Shown piece by piece: positions 34,525 to 45,293 of a stretch of 64,000 bases of DNA (position 1 is its first letter; each line of letters begins with the position of its first letter). The notes below the pieces were generated by a model that searched no databases, was not told the DNA's origin, and saw nothing but the letters and a program-made list of their open reading frames with translations. Source of the DNA: Gari tellinella (lineage: Eukaryota; Mollusca; Bivalvia; Cardiida; Psammobiidae); assembly GCA_922989275.2 (NCBI GenBank), contig OV277868.1, positions 14,070,291 through 14,134,290 on the forward strand, given 5' to 3'. The translations under genes and the position numbers were made by a program.

Positions 34525-35212
34525 AGACACAGAGACAGAGACACACAGAGACAGAGATACGGATACAGAGACAGGAAGAGAAACAGACAGACAGTTAGAG
34601 ACAGACATAGAGATATATACAGAGAGAGAAACAGACAGAGACAATCAGAGACGGAAAGAGGTGTAGAAACAGAGAGAGAGACAGTAAGAAAAAACAGAGA
34701 AAGAGAGACATATAACGGGTATATAGACAGACAGAGAGACGGACACAGAGAGACAGAGGGAACCAAAAAACAAACACTGAATGAGAGAGAACGACGGAGA
34801 GATATAGAGACAGAGAAAGAGAGAGAGAGAGAAAAAAGAGAGTATAGGGAGAGAGACAGCAATACAGAAAGACAGAGCCAGACATAGAGACAGAGACAGA
34901 CATTTGGAGACACAGAGACATACAGAAAGACAGAGAGACAAACAGACAGAGACACAGAAACAAATACAGACAGTAGACAGACATAGAGATAGACACTCAG
35001 AGACAGACAGGGACAACGAGACATAGAATGAGACAGATAGAGATACTGACAGGTAGAGAGCGAGAGAGCCAGCGAGAGATATATGGAGACAGAGAGAGAC
35101 ATAGATACAGACACACATACAGACAGACAGATAGAGACAGAGAAAGAGAGAAAGATACACACAGATAAACAGAGATAGAAACATAGAGACAGAGACATAA
35201 ACAGAGACAGAC

Positions 35213-35244
<32 letters not shown>

Positions 35245-35262
35245 GGAGACAAGAACAGGATA
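34525..35262. repeat. ~740-bp purine-rich (GACAGA/GAGACA)n repeat
   Basis: Almost pure A/G/C with hardly any T: irregular GACAGA, GAGACA, CACAGA and GAGAGA words. Because the complement lacks stop codons, three minus-strand frames stay open for 130-250 codons and read as Ser/Leu/Cys/Val strings. These are not genes. Confidence 0.95.
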
Positions 35263-35314
35263 TATATTATTATAGAGAGAGACAGATAGACAGATAAAGA
35301 TATATATATATATA

Positions 35315-35513
35315 TATATATGAATTAAAAAAATAGATGATGTATTATAGGCTTTAAAAACACAATTTTATTTCTTCAAACAATGCGCGACGCGTTTCAC
35401 TATAATTTAGGCGCCTGATGAATTATAGTGAAACGCGTCGCGCATTGTTTGAAGAAATAAAATTGTGTTTTTAAAGCCTATAATACATCATCTATTTTTT
35501 TAATTCATATATA
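35315..35513. repeat. Perfect palindrome, 93-bp arms, with hammerhead-like core
   Basis: Positions 35315-35407 and 35421-35513 are exact reverse complements, separated by 13 bases (35408-35420). On the plus strand the centre reads GGCGC-CTGATGA (35415-35421), eight bases, GAAACGCGTC (35430-35439), GCGC. These are the invariant hammerhead-ribozyme nucleotides, with GCGC/GCGC able to form stem I and a self-complementary ACGCGT as stem III. Stem II is only eight bases and barely pairs. The minus strand has the same arm but lacks GATG. Penelope-like retroelements carry such motifs in their terminal repeats, so an inverted pair of such repeats is likely. Confidence 0.85.
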
Positions 35514-35548
35514 CAGCTTTTTCCGGTAGTTTCCGGCATCACGCCGAC

Positions 35549-35554
35549 ATTATT

Positions 35555-35607
<53 letters not shown>
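35549..35607. repeat. (TA)n microsatellite
   Basis: About 29 TA units, followed by GAGAGAGATAGATA. A shorter (TA)n at 35300-35321 sits at the other foot of the palindrome. Confidence 0.95.
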
Positions 35608-35615
<8 letters not shown>

Positions 35616-35789
35616 TAGATAAAGAGAGAATGCAGTTGACACCTTTTAGGTACATTGTAACCCGTGGACTTCCCTAACACTGGATGTATTTACAAAATAT
35701 AACAGGTTTGAGCGGGATGAGAAGCTTTGTAATTCGGTATCTAATCAGGATACGAGCCATTGACACGAAGTCAGTTTTATCCATATTTG

Positions 35790-36034
35790 CCTTTAACCCC
35801 ATAGTCTAATTTTAGTTTTTAAGGAAGGTGATCACTTAAAGCAGATTGGAAATAAAGCAGAATGCGTCTTAAGGTGAATTCTGCTTTATTTCAGCCTGCT
35901 TTAAGTTTCCTTCTTCTACGCTGTAGAAAATATGTCTCATAGTTCATATTCATAACTGTATCAAGTGGAACGATTTCCTTAAGTAGAGGAATAAATTTAA
36001 GGCGTAAACGAGTATATTTATGTGGTAATGGGTT
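35790..36034 (+). repeat. H1 MITE, nearly full length
   Basis: It runs from TTTAACCCCATAGTCTAATT to ATTTATGTGGTAATGGGTTAA with the central AAGCAGA..GCAGAATGCGTC hairpin. This copy shows the TTAA-bounded ends well on the right side. Confidence 0.85.
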
Positions 36035-36177
36035 AATATAAGGTCATTTAAGAAACAATTGTTGATACATACAGCTTCTTAAGATGATCAGGGCCTATAT
36101 CACCTGATAAGTATGTGCATACTCATCCAACAGTATTGATCCGTCTACATAGCAAATATCAAATTCAGTCGCTATAA

Positions 36178-36530
36178 TACAGAACAGAACAGAAGAGAAC
36201 AGTATTTTATTTCACGTAAACTTTACAGTTTCTAGTGGTTACAAAACTCTATATATACATATAACACTTTTGACAATAAATCCTAGTGGTAAGTTTGTGT
36301 CCGATTGATGGACCTATCAAGCTAAAATAAGCTAGACCGTTCCCGTTTCGATAATATAATATTGTGGATTAATCCCAGTCTGGGCATTCGGATTTTTAAT
36401 TTGGGGAAGCCTTTGGTGTAGCTTGCTGAAGGTCGGTGGTTCTACTCTGTTGCCGATTTGTGCCTGAAACACATCTATAATTAGCTGGGCGTCACGATAT
36501 GATTAAAAAACAAATCCAATCAAATAAAAA
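36178..36530 (-). repeat. Reverse-oriented LINE/SINE 3' tails
   Basis: Read on the minus strand, one tail ends in AATAAAATACTGTTCTCTTC with TGTTC repeats (36178-36215). A second ends in a (TTGAT)-type run (~36505-36528). They mark two reverse insertions inside element F. The second is shared with the partial F copy at 39941-40745 and is therefore older. Confidence 0.6.
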
Positions 36531-37469
36531 CCGGTCAGCAAATAAGTATCTAGAGATAGAGTGTACTTATCTGTCAGCCAATATAAGTTCAGAGCCAATT
36601 AATTGATCATCAATTAATAATTAATTTCTTCAGTATTCGAGCTAAAACGCGTCTTGTCAATATTAATCAACCTAAAATACATGTATTACCAAAGACATGA
36701 GAATAAAGCATTTTATTACAAATTAGGGGCAATAACTCTTTATGGTCTATTCTGAGTTTACCCATTACCAAACTATACTTTCTATCAAAATATAAAGACG
36801 ATTTATGAACAAATCAGGTTACTAGGATTACCATGGTTACGTTTTGCATTTTTTTTTTTATAAATCTAGGCAAGTAACTGTTGACCTAATGATCAGATTA
36901 AATCCCAACGCTTTAAGTTTGTTTCACTCAAGATACCAAGTGTACATACTTAATATGTAAAGAACTTGATTTATCGTGACATATCAAACGTTTTGACGGA
37001 CAGGTGGACGCAAGGACTTTAAATAAAGATGTTGATTATGATGGTGGTGGTGATGATGGTGGTGATGATGATTATACTAACAAAAATATCATCTTAAATA
37101 GTTGGTACTTGCAGCCATTGGTCCTAGTTACATTTAGGGCCGCATAGTTACATATAGGGCAGGAGTTACATATAGGGCCGTTTTTTGTTACAAGTAGGGC
37201 CACTTTTTTTTCGACGTCATTTCGACGTTTAGTTACATTTAGGGCCGTTTAGTTACAAGTAGGGCCGCGTAGTTACATTTGGGGCCTAGTTACATATAGG
37301 GCCGCTACAGACGCCGGATCACACAGCGTCTTATCTGGCTCCAAACTGTTTGGAATGGAAAAAATAGTTTTAGCGTATTTATTGGGAAAGAATAACGTTT
37401 TCTCCACTGTACGCACCTTAGTTGAAATGCAGGTCCAAAAGTATATGTGAATAAGAGTTGAGTTTAAAA

Positions 37470-38684
37470 ACAACAGGGCCTGAAGGCCCTGATATCGCTC
37501 ACCATTTGTTATGAAGCCTGATAGCTTTACCTTTGAATTTCACCCGTTTTATTCTAAATCCATTCAAGTTTGTCGACCTATTGTAGTATAGTAGAGTACA
37601 TCAAAGGCAGATAACTAGTGCCTAAACAATACTGAAATGAATACTAGCATTTCAAAGTATATCAAGGGCAGGTAACTGTTGCCACAATGATTACATTTCA
37701 ACAATAATTGCACTCCTTCCAGAACGTATAGCTACATCCTTTGTGTACAAGTATAATCAAAATCCATTGAAAACCGTAGTTGCAAGAGTGTAAACACTGT
37801 AAAATATGGAATTTTCAGCAATTCAAAGGTAGATAACTCTTGATCTATTAGTCCAATTCCAACCATAATCACCCTTTTTCGTACTCTTATGGTCATATAC
37901 AATCTGGGCAAGTTTGAGAGAACTTGGATACATATTGTGGCCTCTAGAGTGTAAACACTGTTAAATATTATCATTTTCAGCAATTCAAAGGTAGATCACT
38001 TTTGATCTATTGATTAGATTACAACCATAATTGAACTCCTCCAAAGTCTTATGGCAATATACAATCTGAGTAAATCTGAGGAAGATTGGATAAAATGTGT
38101 GACCTCTAGAGTGTAAACATCGTTAAATATGGCATTCTCAGCAATTCAAAGGTAGAAAACTCTCGACCTATAAGTCTGATTTCAACCATAATCAACCTCA
38201 TCTGAACTCTTATAGTCATTTACAATCTGAGCAGGTTTGAGATAGATTGGATAAAAATTGTGGCCTCTAGAGTGTAAACACTGTTAAATATGGCATTTTC
38301 AGCAATTCAAATGAAAATAACTCTTGATCTATTTGTCTGATTTCAAACATAATCAAACTCATCCAAACTCTTATGGTCATATACAATCTGGGCAAGTTTT
38401 AGAAAAATTGGATAAATACTGTGGCCTCTAGAGTGTAAACACTGTTAAATATTGCATTTTCAGCAGTTCAAAGGTAGATTACTCATGACCTATTTGTCCG
38501 ATTTCAACCATAATCGAACTCATCCAAACTCTTATGGCAATATACCATCTGAGCAAGTTTGAGAAAGATTGGATAAATATTGTGGCCTCTAGAGTGTAAA
38601 CACTAAAATTGTTGACGCCCGGACGACGCACGACGGACAATCAAGGATTGCAATAGCTCACCCTGAGCTAGCTCAGGTGAGCTA
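37470..38684 (+). mobile_element. Pearl-like element P1, complete
   Basis: Start block ACAACAGGGCCTGAAGGCCC plus ATATCGCTCACC; then ~165-bp core units repeating ATTCAAAGGTAGATAACTCT, CATATACAATCTGGGCAAGT, TTGTGGCCTCTAGAGTGTAA and ATATGGCATTTTCAGCAATT; then a GACGCCCGGACGACGCACGA run. The terminal hairpin AGCTCACCCTGAGCTAGCTC / AGGTGAGCT is followed by A. Five to six core units. No ORF. Confidence 0.88.
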
Positions 38685-39472
38685 AAAATAAATGATTGCT
38701 GATTTACTTTCATTTTGCTTTAAGCAGTGATCTGCCTAATTGAACTGGCTATTTAGAATACGTAGGAATAAAAGATTGAACTAGTTGTGCAGTAAATTCA
38801 TTCTTGAGCAGCCGCTTGTACATAACCTTGACTTCATAATTATGCACTTTAGTTGAAAAACAGGTAAAAAAACCCTATCATTGGTATTTAAGACAGATGG
38901 CAGCTTAAATCAAGGTGATTGCTTAATTGAATTACAGGTACAAAAGTAATTATGAATAATATGTTTTAGTCTAATTTAGCGAGATAAGTGAATTGGACCG
39001 TGACAAATCCAATCGCTGTAGAAGTAGGTATTGGGTGTGGCTTATGAAGAAGATTTATTTGATTGGTTGAGAGTTTTGAGAACAATAACCTGTAGACTTC
39101 GAACAATAAAAATTAGATATTGGGTGTGGTTTATGATAAAGATGTATTTGATTGGGTTGAAAGAATAACCTGATGCAAACGAATTAATACGATTGTTTTT
39201 AAATTTTTATAAAATAAGTGAACTTTGTAGTTTCTTTGAAATATACTCAACAAAATTTCTAATCGGTCACCTATTATTTCATTCAGAAAAAGAAAAATGA
39301 AGAACTTATAAACCATTCAATTGTGTTACAATGCAAATGTTATCAGTTGTGAAACAGATTATAACAATTTCCCGACTTTCACCTGTCCTTCTCAGCTTTA
39401 ACAACAACTTCTATGGAGGCACCCCTGATTTTGAAATTCACAGGAGTGTTACCATAGTTCTTAGGCCCAATG
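38685..39472. other. Intergenic; scattered repeats and Tc1 3' flank
   Basis: Segment 38770-38835 (TTCTTGAGCAGCCGCTTGTA and neighbours) repeats 29958-30020. Two ATTGGGTGTGG..TATGA..AAGAT copies lie at 39030 and 39120. The part just before 39473 is the 3' flank of the Tc1 remnant. Confidence 0.5.
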
Positions 39473-39913
39473 TTAGTAACGCGTATTGCCCAAGTCAGAT
39501 GCAGTGAAAGTTTCGTATCGACGTCTCATAGACTAGAAGAATTCAGAAAAAGTATTGATGACCTAACTTACTCACACATTGACGACGTCACGCTCTAATG
39601 CGTCAACGTTTGGAGGCTGTAGTAAGGAACGAACCCGGTTCTTGAGAATGTCGCAAACATGATTATGTAGGTTTAACTCATCTGTATCATCGGGCACAAG
39701 CAATCTGGTGATGACTTTATCCTTAAGTTGCCGTCAGCAGCGAATACCCGCTTCTCGCAGCCGATTACGTGCCGTCTTAGGCGTGACGTTACGGCCGTGC
39801 TGACCATTAAGCTGTCTTGCCGTCTTTGCAACGGGAAGAAATCTGTCTCTCAGGTGGGTCACTACAATGTATCGATCATGGGAGTGTTTTTACCCGTCGT
39901 TTTGGTTTCCTGG
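39473..39913 (-). pseudogene. Tc1-like transposase with internal deletion
   Basis: On the minus strand, 39913-39735 gives the second helix-turn-helix of Tc1 transposases: DRYIVVTHLRDRFLPVAKTA, then GRNVTPKTARNRLREAGIR. After a TGA the frame continues with the C-terminal end only: HNHVCDILKNRVR, PPNVDALE, then SMRRR and NTRY at a TAA (39473-39475). The whole DDE catalytic domain between them is gone, and there are further stops. On its 5' side it is cut by the partial element F copy at 39941. It is a dead Tc1/mariner element and cannot mobilise anything. Confidence 0.8.
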
Positions 39914-39940
39914 GACGGTTGCTCTACTTCCGGTGACGTC

Positions 39941-40745
39941 TGTAGCGGCCCTATATGTAACTAGGCCCCAAATGTAACTACGCGGCCCTACTCGTAACTA
40001 AACGGCCCTAAATGTAACTAAACGTCGAAATGACGTCGAAAAAAAAGTGGCCCTACTTGTAACAAAAAACGGCCCTATATGTAACTCCAGCCCTATATGT
40101 AACTACGCGGCCCTAAATGTAACTTTGACCAATGACAGCAAGTACCAAATATTAAAGGAGAATCTATTTTTGTATATCATCCACACCACCATTATCATAC
40201 TCAACACAATATTTCCGTCTATCTGTCCGTCTGTTTGTATGTCCGTCAAACTTATGATATGTCACGATAACTCAAATTCTTTACATATTAAGTATGCATT
40301 ATTTGTATATTGAGTGAAACAAACTTATAGCTTTGTGATTGAATCCGATCATTATGTCAACAGTCACCTGCTCTTGATTAATAAAAAAGTGCAAAACTGA
40401 ACCATGGTAACACTCTTGTTACCTGAATCACCATAATATTTTGAAAGAAATACAATTATAAAATATTGATCTAATTTGATAAGGGGTCAACTCTGAATAG
40501 ACCGTGAAGAGTTATTGCCCCTGATGTATTATTAAACGATTATCATGTCTTTGGTGACCAAAACGGATACTATTTTATGTTGATCAATATTGACAAGACG
40601 CGTTTCAGTTCGAATACTGAAGAAATTAGTTATGAATTAATAATCAATTAATTAGCTCTGAACTTTGATTTGCTGACGGACAAGTACACCCTAGAGACTG
40701 TATTTGCTGACCAGTTTTGATTTGATTTGATTTGATTTAATATCG
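39941..40745 (+). mobile_element. Element F, second copy (one end only)
   Basis: It begins TGTAGCGGCCCTATATGTAA. It follows the F terminal repeat and then the subterminal region as the complement of 37309 back to ~36500, including the GACAAGACGCGTTTCAGTTC stretch and the TTTGATTTGATTTGATTT tail. GACGTC lies directly before it, close to the GACGCC at the full copy. No right end was found. It is about 5-10% diverged from the other copy in the TIR and more beyond it. Confidence 0.8.
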
Positions 40746-40759
40746 CTTTTAACAGATGA

Positions 40760-41775
40760 ACAAGAGCATCGCAGTGCATTATACACATTATACGAACTGT
40801 AATATTCTCAGTATGTAAGGGGAAATAATTGCAATCATCAGACCATAACCAAAACTCAGTAGGCTGTCTAACCTGTATGATGAGAAAGCTTACAATAAAA
40901 TTTGAATAATACTACCTCATATAGAAGTAAAGTTAATGTCCGGAAACAATGTTTTTAAACAAAAATCTTTGTATATAAAGGGGCATAACTCAAATAAATA
41001 TCTAAAGACCAAAACAAAAAGCAATAGGTGCATTTCCTGAATGATAAGAAAGTTAAGTATAAAACAAACAGAAGTAAAGCTATCAACAGAAAACTAGTTT
41101 GAGCCTTAAAATACTAAGTATGTGAAGGGGCATAACTCAAGACCCGAAACCAAAAGTACAAGGCAACTTTCCTGCATAATAGGTAAACCACATATGAAAT
41201 TTGGCTACAGTACACGGTAAACATTAACTGAAGTTGTAGTTTTGAAACGAGATGTCGTATCAAAAAGGGGCATAACTCCAGATTAACTCATCCCACCGAA
41301 AGCAAAATTGAAAATTATTTTCGTGTATACTGAAAAAGCTCAATATATATATAAAAAAGACTACAATAGGTCAAATGAAAATAAAATTATCTACAGAAAA
41401 CTATCTGTTTTCAAAAATGTGTAAATGCCAAAGTGGCATGACTCTGAAAATACCGAGAACCCCGACCCGCCCCCTCCAAACAAAAACAAACACGTAATGT
41501 AGGTAAAGTCGCTTCCCTCCCTGTATCACCATATCAAATTTGAAAGGAACTGAACATAGAACAAACAAGTTTTTAAAATGCCCATATTTGACAATAAAGG
41601 GGGTATAACTCTGTCAAAAATAGTTGCAAACGTCTGAAACGCAAATTCGTCCGAACTTTTGTGGTAAGGAATATTTGTGGTGAGTTTAATTCCAATGAAC
41701 AATGTTGAATTTATTTATTTCGCTACAAAACAGGGACACAGTGAACGTGATGTTCTTATTACATATTAATCCATA
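40760..41775 (+). mobile_element. Pearl-like element with ~140-bp core units, end missing
   Basis: It opens ACAAGAGCATCGCAGTGC. Diverged units repeat AAGGGGCATAACTC..A, CTGAATGATAAGAAAG and ATCAACAGAAAACTA. I could not find the microsatellite and terminal hairpin. Identification as pearl-like rests on the start word and the tandem core. Confidence 0.55.
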
Positions 41776-41979
41776 TGCTCTTTTTCAAGGAAGATCTCAA
41801 TAAATATTAATAAAAATCTTCAGTTTTAACTTATTGAAAATGGGATAAAAATGCACATCAACTTTAACGCAAATTTCATGTAACTCAACCAAATCCAAAC
41901 TCTGAGGAAAGGTTTGCAAACTTGCATTAGCAATAGATAATCTGTCTAGATTTAAAAAAATCCAAATCGGCAATTTTAA

Positions 41980-42420
41980 TATAAGGTGGTCCGTACTGAA
42001 AGTTGCACAATAAAGATAAAATAATAAAGGAGCTCATGAATGCGCTTTCTGTGCCATTGTTTCTCAACTATGTAATGAACAAACAGTCCTTAGATTCACG
42101 AACAGTAAATCATTTGACAGAATACCAAGTGAAAGGTGTCAGTGCTGAACGTTTACACAGTATACATGTAGATAAAAGATAATACAGAAAGCTCCCGAAT
42201 GCGCTTTCTCTGTTATTTTTATCCTCAACTATGCAATAAACAGTCCTTACATCATATAAACAGTAACTATTGCATTAAACAATAATTTGATAGAAAACCA
42301 AGATAATGTGGTCCTTATTGAAAGTTGCACAATATAGGCAGATCTCTTGAATGAGCTTTCTCTGTCATTTTTTACCTCAACTATGCAAGCATCTGTCCGG
42401 AGACAGTAATAATAATAATA
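41980..42420. repeat. Diverged tandem units (~155-160 bp)
   Basis: GAATG.GCTTTCTCTGT, then CTCAACTATGCAA.AAACAGTC, recurs near 42040, 42202 and 42355, with AAAGTTGCACAATA at ~42000 and ~42320. It ends in an (ATA)n run at ~42408-42425. Confidence 0.7.
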
Positions 42421-42534
42421 ATAAAAAACATACGGCTGATATGGACCCAAAAATAATCGTAACGAAAATACTATGAGACCCTTGACGATCTAGGGCGGAC
42501 ATTACTCAAGATTTTTCCGAAATCTTCGGATGTT

Positions 42535-42676
42535 GTTCCTAGCAGATGCTATCTTAAAGCTTGCTGAAAGTAAAGCAGAATGCGCAACAAAACGCATCTG
42601 CTTTATTTTTAACCTACTTTAAGTTGCCGCGTATCTTTAAAACTAGCAACAGACTAGAGGGTAAAGGGTTAAAGGA
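42535..42676 (-). repeat. H1 MITE fragment
   Basis: The hairpin AAAGTAAAGCAGAATGCG / CGCATCTGCTTTATTTTTAA and the ACTAGAGGGTAAAGGGTTAA end are present. The outer half is missing. Confidence 0.7.
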
Positions 42677-42679
42677 GCA

Positions 42680-43194
42680 GCGTAAAATCGCGATTGAAAA
42701 ATAGAACATCTTAGTATTTTTCATGATCAACGTATAGCAGCCCTGTGACACGAAAAAGAAACTTTAAAAGTTTGAAACTGTAGAACAGTGATTACTTTCA
42801 GGATACATTTAGCAAACCTACATACTACTTATTGGGAAAGTGCATTAAGATTAAGCAGCACATGTTTTGTCCGTCCGTCCGTCTATCTATCCATAACCAC
42901 TTTTGATGTGACATTATAAAAACATGTATCTATTTAATAGCTTCATATGGATGTAATATATGTTAAGTAATGCAGAGCCCGTCTCTACAACAACATCTAA
43001 TAAGAGAAAAATATGTGTGTTGTTCGGTGGAGTTGCTATAGGGAGGGAAATGGGCTTGCATTTGCAAACATTTTGAATTCAGATCAGACGCGTAACGCAC
43101 TCGTCATGAGTTAAAGACATTCTCACCCAAAGCCATTTTATTCTTTGGTTATAATTTATTCAACAGGCCTAAGATGCGATCCAACAGGTTTAGG
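42680..43194. other. Intergenic, nothing recognised
   Basis: No gene. A GTCCGTCCGTCCGTCTATCT run at 42869-42890 resembles the microsatellite of pearl-like elements. Confidence 0.45.
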
Positions 43195-43604
43195 GGGGTT
43201 TCGGGGGTACTCCCCCTGGAAAATTTTGAAATCAAGCGCCCGGGAGTCATAATTTGTACACACTTGGTAGAGAACCACAAGGCAAAGCTATATGTCAAAT
43301 ATTAAGAATCTGGGCCTTACAGTTTCAGAGTAGAAGATTTTTAAAGGTTTTCCTATGAAAAACTATTAGGCTTAAAGGTTTTCCTATATTTGTCTATGTA
43401 AAACTGATAAGCCCCGGGGCGGGGCCAAATTTGATCAAGGGGTCATAATTTGAACAATCTTGGTAGAGTACCATAGGGCAAAGCTACATGTCAAATATAA
43501 ATGATCTTGGCCTTACGGTTTCAGAGAAGATTTTAAAGGTTTTCCTATGAAAAACTATTAGGCCCGAGGGCGTGGCAATTTTTGGCCTAGGGGTCATAAT
43601 TTGA

Positions 43605-45027
43605 ACAAGAGGGCCTGAAGGCCCTGATATCGCTCACCTGTTGTACTGAAGCTTGATAGCTTTATCTTACTGAAAGGTAGATAACTCTCAACCTTTTGGT
43701 CCGATTTCAATCATAATTGAACTCAATGAAACTCTTATGGTCATATACAATCTGAGCAAGTTTGAGATAGATTGGATAAAAATTGTGACCCCTGGAGAGT
43801 AAACACCCTTAAATATGACAATTTAAGCATTTCAAAGGTAGATAACTCTCAATCTATTGGTCTGATTACAACCAAAATCAAACTCATCTGAACTCTTATG
43901 GTTATATACAATCTGAGCATGTTTGAGATAGATTGGATAAAAAGTGTGGCCTCCAGAGTGTAAACACTGTTAAATATGGCATTTTCAGCAATTCAAAGGT
44001 AGATAACTCTCAACCTATTGATCAGATTTCAACCATAATCGAACTCATTCGAACGCTTATGGTCATATACAATCTGAGCAAGTTTGAGATAGATTTGATA
44101 AAAATTGTGGCCTCTAGAGTGTAAACACCCTTAAATATGGCATTTTCAGCAATTCAAAGGTAGATTACTCTTGACCTATTAGTCCGATTTCAACCATAAT
44201 CGAACTCATCCGAACTCGTATGATAATATACAATCTGAGCATGTTTGAGATAGATTGGATAAAAATTGTGGCCTCTAGAGTGTAAACACTGTTAAATATG
44301 GCATTTTCAGCAATTCAAAGGTAGATAAATCTCAACCTATTGATTAGATTTCAATCATAATCGATTTCGTTCGAACGTTTATGGTCATATACAATCTGAG
44401 CAAGTTTGAGATAGATTTGATAAAAATTGTGGCCTCTAGAGTGTAAACACCCTTAAATATGGCATTTTCAGCAATTCAAAGGTAGATTACTCTTGACCTA
44501 TTAGTCCGATTTCAACCATAATCGAACTCATCCGAACTCGTATGGTAATATACAATCTGAGCATGTTTGAGATAGATTGGATAAAAATTGTGGCCTCTAG
44601 AGTGTAAACACTGTTAAATATGGCATTTTCAGCAATTCAAAGGTAGATAAATCTCAACCTATTGATCAGATTTCAACCATAATCGATTTCATTCGAACGC
44701 TTATGGTCATATACAATCTGAGCAAGTTTGAGATAGATTTGATAAAAATTGTGGCCTCTAGAGTGTAAACACCCTTAAATATGGCATTTTCAGCAATTCA
44801 AAGGTAGATTACTCTTGACCTATTAGTCCGATTTCAACCATAATCGAACTCATCCGAACTCTTATGGTAATATACAATCTGAGCAAGTTTGAGAAAGATT
44901 GGATAAATATTGTGGCCTCTAGAGTGTAAACACTAAAATTGTTGACGACGGCCGACGCACGACAGACGACGCACGACAGACATTCAATTATTGCAAAAGC
45001 TCACCCTGAGCTAGCTCAGGTGAGCTA
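43605..45027 (+). mobile_element. Pearl-like element P1 nested in P2
   Basis: Start ACAAGAGGGCCTGAAGGCCC. It has about eight core units, of which a two-unit block (~330 bp) is itself repeated with only a few differences (43985-44310, 44310-44640, 44640-44930). The end is AGCTCACCCTGAGCTAGCTC + AGGTGAGCTA. Host sequence reads TTTGA | ACAATCTTGG across the insertion, with no duplication. Confidence 0.9.
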
Positions 45028-45293
45028 ACAATCTTGGTAGAGGACCACAAGGCAAAGCTATATGTCAAATATTAAACATCTAGGCCATACAGTTAAAGAG
45101 AAGAAGATTTTTAAAGGTTTTCCTATATAAGTCTATGTAAAACTGATAAGCCCCGGGGCGGGGCCAATTTCGACCCAGGGGTTATAATTTGAACAACTTT
45201 GGTAGAGGACTTTAAGCCAAAGCTACATGTCAAATATAAATGATCTAGGCCTTACAGTTTCAGAGAAGAAGATTTTTAAAAGTTTTCCTATGA

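Larger units (their letters stand above)
30904..37309. mobile_element. Element F: 6.4-kb non-coding transposon with ~290-bp TIRs
   Basis: TGTAGCGGCCC at 30904 is mirrored by GGGCCGCTACA at 37299-37309. The mirror continues with few changes for ~290 bp into ATGATATTTTTGTTGGTATA on one side and its complement on the other. GACGCC flanks both ends (30898-30903 and 37310-37315). The TIR contains ~8 units of GGCCCTANATGTAACTA. The target was an H2-type hairpin (GGAGCC..GGTTAGACGC...GCGTCTTATCTGGCTCC), now split. No transposase is seen. The cargo includes a satellite array, transposon D, simple repeats, a long palindrome, an H1 MITE and LINE tails, so much of its length is later insertion. A related partial copy lies at 39941. 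Confidence 0.88.

Noticed and set aside
34491..35252. 253-codon minus-strand ORF rich in Ser, Leu, Cys, Val
   Set aside because: It is the translation of a (GACAGA)n purine repeat. All three frames of that strand are open, and there is no domain or codon bias.
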